Made by a program: the position numbers and the translations under genes. DNA of 64,000 nucleotides from a virus. The notes below the pieces were generated by a model that saw only the letters and a list, made by a program, of their open reading frames with translations, made no database searches and had not been told where the DNA came from. Positions within the stretch are counted from its first letter, which is position 1, and every line of letters begins with the position of its first letter. This document shows, one piece after another, positions 38,506-46,425 of the stretch. The DNA lies in IMG/VR virus record IMGVR_UViG_3300020394_000003, positions 62,001-126,000 of that record; one strand, written 5' to 3'.

Positions 38506-38956
38506 GATTATACAAATATTGGGCTTAAGTCTAATTTTTGGAAGCCCCGCATACGCAGACGAACTGGCAGAGACATCTAACGGCAAATTTACAATACTAG
38601 AACAGAGCGCACCCGCTCCATTTAGGGGCACACTATTTGATCCTGCAGCCACAGCCTACCTGCTGACGTTTCAAGAAACTTTAAAAGCACAGTATCAGCT
38701 AGATTTGGAGTATAGGATTAGCGAGCTAAATGCTACACATACACTAGAATTGACAAATTTAGAAATTAGATACACCGCTCTTAGTGACGAATATCAGCTT
38801 AGAATTGACGCAAAGGATTTAGAAATTCAACAGCTAAACGATTCGCTAGCAAAACTCAGCAGAAACGATAGACACTGGTTTGTCATTGGGGGGTTTGCTA
38901 TTGGCGTAGGGGTGACAGCTGGAATTGTTGCTGCGGTTAACAGTGCGAGTAAATAA
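38495..38956 (+). CDS. Exported coiled-coil protein with C-terminal membrane segment (possible spanin-type lysis protein)
   Basis: 153 residues from the ATG at 38495, which overlaps the upstream gene by 11 bases; a TTG at 38483 is less likely. The N-terminus is a signal peptide (IIQILGLSLIFGSPAYADE) with an AYA-D cleavage pattern and no lipobox cysteine. A helical charged middle follows, then a C-terminal membrane segment WFVIGGFAIGVGVTAGIVAA (about 128-147). Signal peptide plus C-terminal anchor resembles a unimolecular spanin, but the lipid-modified cysteine is missing. It lies with the two small membrane genes before it. Function is inferred. Confidence 0.5.
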   Translation: MWSRIIQILGLSLIFGSPAYADELAETSNGKFTILEQSAPAPFRGTLFDPAATAYLLTFQETLKAQYQLDLEYRISELNATHTLELTNLEIRYTALSDEYQLRIDAKDLEIQQLNDSLAKLSRNDRHWFVIGGFAIGVGVTAGIVAAVNSASK

Positions 38957-39354
38957 TGAGCGACAAAGATTGGAATCGACTAGCAGCTTTTGAGAAAGCA
39001 ATTGCTAAAAAATATGGCAAAGAAACAATTCAGAATCCCAAGTCAAATTGGGATGAGGACAAAGAGCGCGACTACGTTGAGCAACAAAAAAAATTATACC
39101 AAAAAGAGATAATTCGCAAAGAGTCTACAGAGAAGATAGAACATGATGGTATTTTGATTTCTAAAAAACTACTTAATAGAGAATCAAAACGTTCATGCCC
39201 GGTTTGTGCTAAATTATTTTTTAGATCTATGGACGATGTAACTATGACAAAGTATGATTGCTGCTTTGCTTGTTATGTTGAATATGTTGAGAATCGTGAA
39301 GAGCGTTGGTTAAAAGGATGGAGACCAAATGAAGATAACAAAAGCACAGATTAA
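38956..39354 (+). CDS. Small zinc-ribbon protein of unknown function
   Basis: 132 residues, start coupled by TAATG to the gene before. The first 60 residues are charged and helical. Near residues 80-105 are two cysteine pairs, CPVC and CCFAC, separated by about 20 residues, a typical zinc-ribbon spacing. The C-terminus has YVEYVENREERWLKGW, acidic and aromatic. I do not recognise the family. A DNA-, RNA- or protein-binding zinc finger is likely. It overlaps the next gene by 26 bases. Confidence 0.6.
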   Translation: MSDKDWNRLAAFEKAIAKKYGKETIQNPKSNWDEDKERDYVEQQKKLYQKEIIRKESTEKIEHDGILISKKLLNRESKRSCPVCAKLFFRSMDDVTMTKYDCCFACYVEYVENREERWLKGWRPNEDNKSTD

Positions 39355-39559
39355 ACAAATTATTAGAGAAGAAATGGAATCGATCATTGGCGAGCAAGAC
39401 GACGGAGCCGAGATTATGGCTGCTATCGAAGATGTCCCCCCGGCAGCTGAACAGATCGCAGACAGAATTAAAAAAGAGATTGAAAAGCTAGCAGAACCTT
39501 CAGGACTAGAGCCGCAAGTATTGGCTCAGGCAGTCGCTGCTCTTTTAACAGCAGATTAA
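39329..39559 (+). CDS. Small helical acidic protein with N-terminal KxQIKQIIREE motif
   Basis: 76 residues, preceded by GGATGGAG and overlapping the zinc-ribbon gene. The N-terminus ITKAQIKQIIREEMESII is an amphipathic helix of the same type as in the small proteins at 45430 and 46422. The remainder is Ala/Glu-rich and helical. No known domain. It may be a small virion or prohead protein whose N-terminal helix docks to a shared partner, which is inference. Confidence 0.55.
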   Translation: MKITKAQIKQIIREEMESIIGEQDDGAEIMAAIEDVPPAAEQIADRIKKEIEKLAEPSGLEPQVLAQAVAALLTAD

Positions 39560-39568
39560 AAATTACGT

Positions 39569-39577
39569 ACTATTTAT
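39569..39577 (+). promoter_or_regulatory. Candidate late promoter (ACTATTTAT)
   Basis: An exact copy of the core motif, followed by TAAAAGG, 18 bases before the ATG at 39596, in a 36-base gap. It would start the packaging/prohead transcription unit. Confidence 0.5.
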
Positions 39578-39595
39578 TAAAAGGAAAAAAATATT

Positions 39596-40141
39596 ATGGC
39601 AACAACACTAGAGATTATCCAAGGAATTCACCAAGCCGCAGCAAATGCGTATGATGGCGCATTGGATGAAAACGGAGATCCCGTAAAGGTAGGACTAAAA
39701 AGAGAAGAGGGCGATCCTCTGATCGATAGGCGAGTCATGGATGGCTTTAATGTTTCTATCCACGGAAACAAGCTGTGTGTTGCATACCATTCTGAAGTTC
39801 GTCTAAAAGAGGTGTACGGCTCTAATTTCGAATCAGATACAGAGCAAATGATCGAAGACATCGCCAGTTTTTTAAAGAAAGAATACAGGAAGGTAACAGG
39901 CGAAAGTCTATCACTCAAAGCCGTTGGCGAGTGCGATATGATCGTACAGAATACATCAAAAGTCCGGTCATGGGTTCAAGCACGAAAGCATTACGAAATT
40001 AGCTCTTTAGCCGAAGTAGAAGGTGTTCCTAGTTCCGAAGATGAGACAGCGGACACACCGGTCGATCCAGACTTCGAAAAGTTTATGAAGTTGGGAGGAT
40101 TAGGCACCAAGGCCAAAAATGATAAAAGACCTAAGTCCTGA
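39596..40141 (+). CDS. Hypothetical protein upstream of terminase (181 residues)
   Basis: 181 residues. The core has alternating strands and helices (DGFNVSIHGNKLCVAYHSEV, then IEDIASFLKKEYRKVTG), with a flexible acidic C-terminal tail ending in a basic KAKNDKRPKS. T4 has its small terminase gp16 in this position, but that protein is largely coiled-coil and this one is not, so I do not assign it. A packaging- or head-related role is inferred only from the neighbouring terminase, whose start is 14 bases downstream. An exact late-promoter motif precedes it. Confidence 0.55.
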   Translation: MATTLEIIQGIHQAAANAYDGALDENGDPVKVGLKREEGDPLIDRRVMDGFNVSIHGNKLCVAYHSEVRLKEVYGSNFESDTEQMIEDIASFLKKEYRKVTGESLSLKAVGECDMIVQNTSKVRSWVQARKHYEISSLAEVEGVPSSEDETADTPVDPDFEKFMKLGGLGTKAKNDKRPKS

Positions 40142-40155
40142 GACGATGATGATGC

Positions 40156-41742
40156 ATGAGTACGCAGCTATCCAAAAATGATAAGTTAAAAGAAATTTTA
40201 AAGTGTGGTAAAGACCCTAGCTACTTTTTAAAAAATTACGCTAAAATTTCTCATCCAATGCATGGCTTGATTCCATTTAAAACCTATGGGTTTCAAGATG
40301 AACTGCTAGAAAACTTTAATGACCACCGGTTTAATATTATCCTAAAAGCCCGTCAGTTAGGTATTTCTACTATTACGGCAGGATATATTGTATGGCTTAT
40401 GATGTTTCGTCGTGACAAGAACGTACTTGTCATGGCAACCAAGTTTGGCACCGCAGCCAACTTGGTTAAAAAAGTAAAGTCAATTGTAAATCATTTACCG
40501 CCATGGCTAAAGATAACAGATATTAAGATTGATAACCGTACCTCATTTGAGCTAGACAACGGTTCGCAGATTAAGGCCTCTTCGACCTCGTTTGACGCAG
40601 GTCGCTCAGAGGCTTTGTCTCTTTTGGTTATTGATGAGGCTGCACACGTTGATGGTCTTGAAGAACTATGGACGGGCTTATACCCCACGCTGTCCACGGG
40701 TGGTCGCTGTATCGCCCTATCCACCCCTGCAGGCGTTGGTAACTGGTTTCATCAGACATTTATTGACGCTGCCGCTGAACAAAATGACTTTCATCCAATA
40801 ACTCTTCCGTGGGACGTGCATCCAGACAGAGACCAGCAGTGGTTTGAGAAAGAGACTAGAAATATGTCTCGCCGTCAAATTGCACAAGAGCTTGAATGCA
40901 ACTTCAACACTTCCGGTGACAGCGTTGTAGATCCAGATGATATTGCTTATTTGCTCGACAACGTAAAAGAGCCTCAGTATAGAACAGGATTTGATAGAAA
41001 TTATTGGATTTGGGAGCAGAATATACCGGAAGCTAGTTATCTTTTGGTCGCAGACGTTGCCCGCGGTGACGGCATCGATAGCTCAGCATTTCATGTTATT
41101 AAGCTAGAGACTATGGAAGTTGTTGCAGAATATAAAGGAAAACCTACAATTGATACATATTCTAAGATATTATATGATACGGGAGTAGAGTATGGAAATT
41201 GCCTACTAGTCGTAGAAAATGTTGGAGTTGGCTACTCGGTGCTAGAAAAACTTATAGAGCTTGGTTATCCAAATCTTTATTACTCGGTTAAATCAACACA
41301 TGAGTATGTAGAGCAATATCAGGCAGAAACTATGAACAATGCTGTTGCCGGATTTACCACTTCTACTAAAACTAGACCATTAGTTATTGCAAAATTAGAA
41401 GAGTTCATCAGAAACAAACTAATTAGAATATATTCTAGCAGAACTGTAGAGGAGATAAAAACTTTTATTTGGTACAATGGCAAACCGCAGGCAATGCGCG
41501 GCTACTCAGACGATTTGATTATGGCACTCGCTATTGCATGTTGGATTAGAGACACCGCGTTAACAGTAAATCAAAGAGACTTAGAGTACCAAAAAGCGTT
41601 TCTAACTTCAATACAAACTACTAGTAGACAGTTGAAAACTACAATTCCCGGTATGCATGGCCACCGGCAAGGAAAGGCCGATAGAATAACAGACGAGCAA
41701 AAAAAGATGATAAAAGACTTTTTGTGGGTTTATAAGGGGTAA
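40156..41742 (+). CDS. 17: Terminase large subunit, T4 gp17-like
   Basis: 528 residues (T4 gp17 is 610). The N-terminal ATPase shows a Walker A-like KARQLGIST (about 65-73), Walker B LLVIDEAAH (about 156-164) with the catalytic Glu, and the coupling motif ALSTPAG (about 193-199). The C-terminal RNase H-fold nuclease carries its acidic residues in LLVADVARGDG (about 296-306), LLVVENVG (about 352-359) and YSDDLIMALAIACW (about 451-464). It pumps DNA into the prohead and cuts the concatemer, docking on the portal encoded 2 bases downstream. Confidence 0.95.
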   Translation: MSTQLSKNDKLKEILKCGKDPSYFLKNYAKISHPMHGLIPFKTYGFQDELLENFNDHRFNIILKARQLGISTITAGYIVWLMMFRRDKNVLVMATKFGTAANLVKKVKSIVNHLPPWLKITDIKIDNRTSFELDNGSQIKASSTSFDAGRSEALSLLVIDEAAHVDGLEELWTGLYPTLSTGGRCIALSTPAGVGNWFHQTFIDAAAEQNDFHPITLPWDVHPDRDQQWFEKETRNMSRRQIAQELECNFNTSGDSVVDPDDIAYLLDNVKEPQYRTGFDRNYWIWEQNIPEASYLLVADVARGDGIDSSAFHVIKLETMEVVAEYKGKPTIDTYSKILYDTGVEYGNCLLVVENVGVGYSVLEKLIELGYPNLYYSVKSTHEYVEQYQAETMNNAVAGFTTSTKTRPLVIAKLEEFIRNKLIRIYSSRTVEEIKTFIWYNGKPQAMRGYSDDLIMALAIACWIRDTALTVNQRDLEYQKAFLTSIQTTSRQLKTTIPGMHGHRQGKADRITDEQKKMIKDFLWVYKG

Positions 41743-41744
41743 AA

Positions 41745-43745
41745 ATGGCAGACAATACTAAAAATCCAAGAAACAATCAATCGGAACTTTTCCGTAGACT
41801 AACCAGACTCTTTTCTGGGCCAATTATTAACTACAGAAGCCAATCTGGTAGAAGAATCAAGAGGCAGCATTTAGATAAGTACTCCTCGACATTTAAGTCT
41901 GCCAGTGGCCAGCAGTTCAAGAAAAGCACATATAATCCTTTAGATAGAATTTCTCACGACGCGATTGCAAACCAGCGAAGAGCCGAAAGGTACGTAGATT
42001 TTGATCAAATGGAGTATATGCCAGAACTAGCATCTGCGTTAGATATCTATGCTGACGAGATGACTACGGCATCCGACTTATCTCCTATGATCAAGATCAA
42101 CTGTGTCAATGAAGAGATTAAGGCTGTTTTGTCAACTTTGTACACCAACATCCTTAACCTTGACGCCAACTTGTTTGGCTGGTGTCGCACTATGTGTAAG
42201 TATGGTGACTTTTTCCTGTATCTCGACTTAGACGAAAATTTTGGAATTCGAACCGTTTTGCCCATGCCCCCACAAGAAGTAGAGAGGCTAGAAGGCCAAG
42301 ATACAACGAACCCAAACTATGTCCAGTATCAGTGGAACTCTGCAGGAATGACGTTTGAAAATTGGCAGATTTCACATTTTAGAATCCTTGGTCACGACAA
42401 GTATGCTCCGTATGGAACATCAATCCTAGAGCCGGCCCGACGTATTTGGCGCCAATTAACACTTATTGAGGACGCAATGATGGCCTATAGGGTCATCAGA
42501 TCACCTGAACGCCGAGTCTTCTATATCGATGTTGGGCAGGTCAATCCGGCTGATGTAGAGCAGTACATGCAAAAAATCATCACGCAGATGAAAAGACATC
42601 AGGTTCTAGATGATTCATCCGGCCGTGTTGACTTGCGCTATAACCCTATGTCCGTAGAAGAGGATTACTATATTCCTGTCCGTGGTCAACAGTCTAACAC
42701 AAGAATTGAAAATCTTGCTGGTGGGCAGCACGCCACCGCAATTGATGATGTTAAATATCTCCGCGATAAATTATTCTCAGCGCTAAAGATTCCACAGTCT
42801 TATCTTACTATGGGCGAGGGAGCGGAAGAAGACAAAACAACGCTGGCTCAAAAAGACATTCGCTTTGCCAGAACAATTCAGAGACTTCAACGTGTTGTAA
42901 TCAGCGAACTAGAAAAGATTGGTATTGTTCACCTGTATACACTAGGCTTTAGAGGGGATGACCTTTTAAGTTTTAAAATTTCATTAAACAACCCATCACG
43001 AATTGCAGAGTTACAAGAGCTTGAGCACTGGAGAACTAAGTTCGAAGTTGCCGGCGGCGCTACAGAAGGATACTTTTCTCGTCGCTGGGTAGCCCAACAC
43101 CTATTTTCAATGTCAGAAGAAGAGTTTCTTCGCAATCAACGTGAAATCTTCTATGATAGAAAATACGACGCAGGACTGCAAGCAGTTGCAGAATCCGCTG
43201 CTGCAGAGGCGGCTGGCATGGGAGGCATGCCGCCAGCCGGGGGTGAGCCCGGAGGTCTTGGTGGAGGCGATGAAGGTGGCCTAGGCGCCGATCCCGGCGG
43301 CGCGGCTCCATTAGGCGGCGAAACAGAAATGCCCCCAGACGCCGCGGCCGATCCCGGCGCAGAACCCGCCCCAGAGCCCGAAACTGGTGATCTCTTGGCC
43401 GCTCCCCCCGGCTCCAGACCTTCGCCTAGAATGCATCAAGGTCCGCGCAGCCACAGCCCCAAGAGATATGACCCCGTAAAGGTCGATGGGCGTGATATGG
43501 GTGCTAGAAAAAGATCTTATAATAGTATTGGCCGACCAGAGTTTGGCACTTATAGAACAACAAACTTGGGAGCTTCAGAGTTGCGAAGCTTATCTAAAGG
43601 TGTATTTACTGAAGAACGTTCTAATTATACAGACACAGATGTGCTCGAAGAGAGTCGATTGTTTGAGATTAATCATGAGGTTAGGACACTAATCAACAAC
43701 TTAGAAAGAAATTCGGAGCATTCAAAAGATGAAAATGAAGCATAA
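41745..43745 (+). CDS. 20: Portal protein, T4 gp20-like
   Basis: 666 residues (T4 gp20 is 524). Recognisable gp20 segments are NPLDRISHDAIANQRRAERY and ALDIYADEMTTASDLSPMIK near residues 65-125, FFLYLDLDENFGI, HFRILGHDKYAPYGTSILEP (about 210-229), RSPERRVFYIDVG, and KIPQSYLTMGEGAEEDKTTL near 350. The portal forms the twelve-subunit ring at the capsid vertex for packaging and tail attachment. The extra length is a Gly/Pro/Glu/Ala-rich low-complexity stretch at about residues 480-560 followed by a basic linker, unlike T4. The stop overlaps the next gene by 17 bases. Confidence 0.93.
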   Translation: MADNTKNPRNNQSELFRRLTRLFSGPIINYRSQSGRRIKRQHLDKYSSTFKSASGQQFKKSTYNPLDRISHDAIANQRRAERYVDFDQMEYMPELASALDIYADEMTTASDLSPMIKINCVNEEIKAVLSTLYTNILNLDANLFGWCRTMCKYGDFFLYLDLDENFGIRTVLPMPPQEVERLEGQDTTNPNYVQYQWNSAGMTFENWQISHFRILGHDKYAPYGTSILEPARRIWRQLTLIEDAMMAYRVIRSPERRVFYIDVGQVNPADVEQYMQKIITQMKRHQVLDDSSGRVDLRYNPMSVEEDYYIPVRGQQSNTRIENLAGGQHATAIDDVKYLRDKLFSALKIPQSYLTMGEGAEEDKTTLAQKDIRFARTIQRLQRVVISELEKIGIVHLYTLGFRGDDLLSFKISLNNPSRIAELQELEHWRTKFEVAGGATEGYFSRRWVAQHLFSMSEEEFLRNQREIFYDRKYDAGLQAVAESAAAEAAGMGGMPPAGGEPGGLGGGDEGGLGADPGGAAPLGGETEMPPDAAADPGAEPAPEPETGDLLAAPPGSRPSPRMHQGPRSHSPKRYDPVKVDGRDMGARKRSYNSIGRPEFGTYRTTNLGASELRSLSKGVFTEERSNYTDTDVLEESRLFEINHEVRTLINNLERNSEHSKDENEA

Positions 43746-44550
43746 CAAAAAAAGAAATACAGCAATTTTGTATGAAATCTTAACACAACAATTTACGCAC
43801 GCTATTGTCAACAAAGATGCTAGCAAGAAAAATGAGATTGCTCAAATTTTAAAAAAGTATTTTAGACAAGGAACTGTACTAGCTGAAGAATTAGAGCTTT
43901 ACAAAGCACTATATGAAACTAAAGGATTAGAAAAAGGCTTATGTGAAAGACTGGTTACAGAGGTCTCACGCGCACACGCCTCAATTGATAAGACTAAAGT
44001 CTACGAACAACAGTCAGAGTTGATTAGCACAATTAATAAAAGAATTTCCCCAAACGCCTTCAAGACGTTTGTTCCAAATTATAAAAGCTTAGCTTCAATT
44101 GCCCAGCTATTTAGTCCAGAAGTTACTATCAAAAATAAAGTTCTTCTCGAACAAAATCTTGTTAATATCATGTCAGAGATGGTTGACGAGAAAAAAGAAG
44201 AACTGCTGCCAATCGATAATATTGTTTATAGCAAGTTTGTCGAGCGTTTTAACGAAAAATATTCTGATGGCTTGCTGCAGGAGCAGAAAGAACTGATAAG
44301 TAATTATATCTCCTCGTTCGCAGATAATGGAGTCGGTCTCAAGGTATATTTAAACGAAGAGATCACCCGTCTTAAAGAAGAACTAGGTCAGGCCTTAAAT
44401 TCAGAAATGTTTACACAAGATAGTGACATGAAAGAAAAAGCTGAAAAAGTTTATACTATTTTAGAACAATCAAACAAGACCAAGGTTGATAAAGCGTTTG
44501 TGCAAAAAATTGCAAAAATTCAATCCTTAGTTAAGGAGTTAGTTGATTAA
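43729..44550 (+). CDS. Helical hypothetical protein between portal and protease
   Basis: 273 residues, start inside the portal end with GGAG 10 bases upstream of the ATG at 43729. It is almost entirely helical and charged (AQILKKYFRQGTVLAEELEL, KVYTILEQSNKTKVDKAF), with no cysteine cluster or enzyme motif. The position between portal and prohead protease is where T4 has the prohead core proteins gp67 and gp68, so a core or scaffold role is possible. Length and sequence do not match those proteins, so this is inference. Confidence 0.6.
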   Translation: MKMKHNKKRNTAILYEILTQQFTHAIVNKDASKKNEIAQILKKYFRQGTVLAEELELYKALYETKGLEKGLCERLVTEVSRAHASIDKTKVYEQQSELISTINKRISPNAFKTFVPNYKSLASIAQLFSPEVTIKNKVLLEQNLVNIMSEMVDEKKEELLPIDNIVYSKFVERFNEKYSDGLLQEQKELISNYISSFADNGVGLKVYLNEEITRLKEELGQALNSEMFTQDSDMKEKAEKVYTILEQSNKTKVDKAFVQKIAKIQSLVKELVD

Positions 44551-45092
44551 TGGCTATTAAGATCAAAATTGGAACAAAGAATAAACCAGAGCCAGTAAGT
44601 CGAAAATTTGAATTAAAAATTCGAAAGTCACTTGATGGAAATTTGATGATCTTTGATCATGCCGATATTGATATTGTAATCATGCCATCAAAAAAGAAAA
44701 TTTTGGCTCTACCAAAAGAGACAATGAATGACGCCGCATACGGAGCACAGAACCGCCTAATGGCTCACCTTAGAAGAAAGGGTCTAATAGATCTAGCTTC
44801 AGTACAGGGTGGCAACATTTATGGCTCAATGGAGGCAATCCTAGCAGAAAGCGTCGATGGTCTTGACTCTGTAAAGATGACACTCTTAAATGTAGATAAG
44901 TTTATTGATGAAGAGCGTCCTTACTTTGATTTTGTACGCGCTGCTGTTGATCAGGCGGAAGACATGTACACAGATCCAGAAGATCTGCATTCTACTGAGC
45001 TTGGCGATGTGCCACACGCAGATACCAAAGGCTCGCTACAACCGGGCTATGTTAGAGATCCTTATGGATTATCGTCACTTTACAAAATTTAG
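44550..45092 (+). CDS. Hypothetical protein of the prohead gene cluster (180 residues)
   Basis: 180 residues, start coupled by TAATG. The N-terminal half is beta-rich (RKFELKIRKSLDGNLMIFDH, IDIVIMPSKKKILALPKE), the middle is helical (AYGAQNRLMAHLRRKGLID), and the C-terminal 40 residues are acidic and extended. I do not recognise the family. Context suggests a head-assembly role. No signal or membrane segment is seen. Confidence 0.58.
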   Translation: MAIKIKIGTKNKPEPVSRKFELKIRKSLDGNLMIFDHADIDIVIMPSKKKILALPKETMNDAAYGAQNRLMAHLRRKGLIDLASVQGGNIYGSMEAILAESVDGLDSVKMTLLNVDKFIDEERPYFDFVRAAVDQAEDMYTDPEDLHSTELGDVPHADTKGSLQPGYVRDPYGLSSLYKI

Positions 45093-45101
45093 AGGTGAAA
45101 A

Positions 45102-45440
45102 TTGGGTAGCTTATATGTAATGAACCTAGTATGGTTCATCTTATGTGCCTACGGGCTAACACAGATTATTGTATACGGCAGTATATTCAATAAGATAAGA
45201 CCTTCTAAGACATGGCTTGCCGGGTTTGGTGAATTATTTCACTGCCCAATGTGTATGGGATTCTGGGTTGGTGTTTTTTTGTTTTGCATTTCTCCGTATA
45301 CTGAACTATTTACCTTTGAGCAAACTATGGCAAATATTTTTATTTGTGGCTGGGTTTCATCTGGGACCTCATACATAATGAATGTTTTATTTTGTGATAA
45401 CGGAGTTCAACTGGGGGTAAACAGTAAAAATGAAAATTGA
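45102..45440 (+). CDS. DUF1360-like membrane protein
   Basis: 112 residues. The start is taken as the TTG at 45102 because AGAGG lies 6 bases upstream; the in-frame ATG at 45120 has no ribosome-binding site. Three hydrophobic segments are visible: LVWFILCAYGLTQIIVYG, a middle one beginning at the CPMCMGFWVGVFLFCIS motif, and a C-terminal IFICGWVSSGTSYIMNVLF. The CPxCxGFW motif between helices is the hallmark of DUF1360 phage and sporulation-associated membrane proteins. Function is unknown in the family. It is the only integral membrane protein inside the prohead cluster, and its end overlaps the next gene by 11 bases. Confidence 0.7.
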   Translation: MGSLYVMNLVWFILCAYGLTQIIVYGSIFNKIRPSKTWLAGFGELFHCPMCMGFWVGVFLFCISPYTELFTFEQTMANIFICGWVSSGTSYIMNVLFCDNGVQLGVNSKNEN

Positions 45441-45729
45441 TAAAGAAGAGCTAGAAAAAATTATTTTAGAAGAAGTTATGAAAGAAATGGATACCTCCGC
45501 TACTGCTATTAAAAAAGGCATGAGAGGCCAGCAGATGCAGAAAAATGTTTCTTCAGCAGGCACCGGCGGCCGCGAAACCATTGCGCGACTTCAAAGAGTA
45601 ATTCAAACAATTGGTCAACAAAAAATGTCGACCGTGCCAGCACAAGTAAAGATGGCTTTGCAAAAATTAGAAGCGGCTTTGGGCATTCAATCCAATGCCG
45701 GTGCTACACAACAAGGAGATGCACAATGA
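45430..45729 (+). CDS. Small helical protein with N-terminal KxELEKIILEE motif
   Basis: 99 residues. The N-terminal helix (IDKEELEKIILEEVMKEMD) is the same type as in the proteins at 39329 and 46422. The rest is Gln/Ala/Gly-rich with a second basic helix (IARLQRVIQTIGQQKM). It ends with ATGA overlapping a 29-codon reading frame. Prohead core or accessory function is plausible from position before the protease but unproven. Confidence 0.55.
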   Translation: MKIDKEELEKIILEEVMKEMDTSATAIKKGMRGQQMQKNVSSAGTGGRETIARLQRVIQTIGQQKMSTVPAQVKMALQKLEAALGIQSNAGATQQGDAQ

Positions 45730-45815
45730 GAAACATTTGGACTAGTAAGTGGCTTCTGCAGCCTGTTCGACGCTGCTGCAAGGGCTCCATATTCACGCGG
45801 GTGGTGCCCGCATAG
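45726..45815 (+). CDS. Possible 29-residue micropeptide
   Basis: ATG at 45726 overlaps the preceding stop (ATGA), with AAGGAG at 45713-45718, an ideal 7 bases away. The peptide is short, basic and Cys-containing (RNIWTSKWLLQPVRRCCKGS). Its stop falls 10 bases before the protease start, and the end overlaps a GCGGG-TGGTG-CCCGC hairpin (45798-45812). It could be a real micropeptide or a leader whose translation opens the protease start, which itself has a weak ribosome-binding site. Confidence 0.4.
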   Translation: MRNIWTSKWLLQPVRRCCKGSIFTRVVPA

Positions 45816-45825
45816 GTTATAGGTT

Positions 45826-46425
45826 ATGAAAAAGGTACTTTTAAGAGAATATTACGAACTTTGTGAGGGTGGTGTCTGCCAAGATCTCCTCACAGAGGAA
45901 GAAAAAAGATTTGTTGCAGACGGAGGTATGATCCTGTCTGGCGTAATGCAGCGCGCTGACGCACAGAACGGTAATGGAAGAGTGTACCCACAAAAAGTTT
46001 TGATGAGAGAAGTTGAAAACTATGGAAAGTTAGTTAAAGAACGCCGTGCCCTAGGCGAACTCGACCACCCAGAGGACTCAGTTATTAATCTCAAAAACGC
46101 ATCTCACCTTGTAACTGATATTTGGTGGGATAACAAAGATGTCATGGGCAAAGTAAAGGTATTAAATACGCCCTCTGGTAAAGTGTTGCAAGAGTTGGTA
46201 AACAGCGGCGTCAAGCTTGGAATATCTTCTCGCGGCTTGGGTTCCGTACACGAATCCACGGGCGGCACTATCGTGGAAGACGACTTCCAGCTAATTTGTT
46301 TCGATTTTGTGTCAGAACCATCTACTGTTGGAGCATTTATGATGAAAGAGCATAAGGAGCCCAACGTTTTTACAAAAGCAGATAAAGTTAACCGCATCTT
46401 AAATGATATTTTGAGTGAAAAATGA
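45826..46425 (+). CDS. 21: Prohead maturation protease, T4 gp21-like
   Basis: 199 residues (T4 gp21 is 212). The herpesvirus-assemblin-like fold is recognised from ADAQNGNGRVYP (about 44-55), the His of LGELDHPED (H81), the Ser of LGISSRGLGS (S134 or S135) and the DFVSEPSTVGAF block (about 160-171), consistent with a His-Ser-Asp type active site. The enzyme cleaves the scaffold and the capsid protein N-terminus during head maturation. In T4 it lies next to gp22 and gp23, but here those genes are about 11 kb downstream. The upstream ribosome-binding site is weak. Confidence 0.9.
   Translation: MKKVLLREYYELCEGGVCQDLLTEEEKRFVADGGMILSGVMQRADAQNGNGRVYPQKVLMREVENYGKLVKERRALGELDHPEDSVINLKNASHLVTDIWWDNKDVMGKVKVLNTPSGKVLQELVNSGVKLGISSRGLGSVHESTGGTIVEDDFQLICFDFVSEPSTVGAFMMKEHKEPNVFTKADKVNRILNDILSEK

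Noticed and set aside
39596-40141. Assignment as small terminase gp16
   Set aside because: Position fits, but the sequence lacks the long coiled-coil pattern of gp16. Left as unknown.
45120-45440. Alternative ATG start for the DUF1360-like gene
   Set aside because: No Shine-Dalgarno precedes it, while the TTG at 45102 has AGAGG at the right distance.
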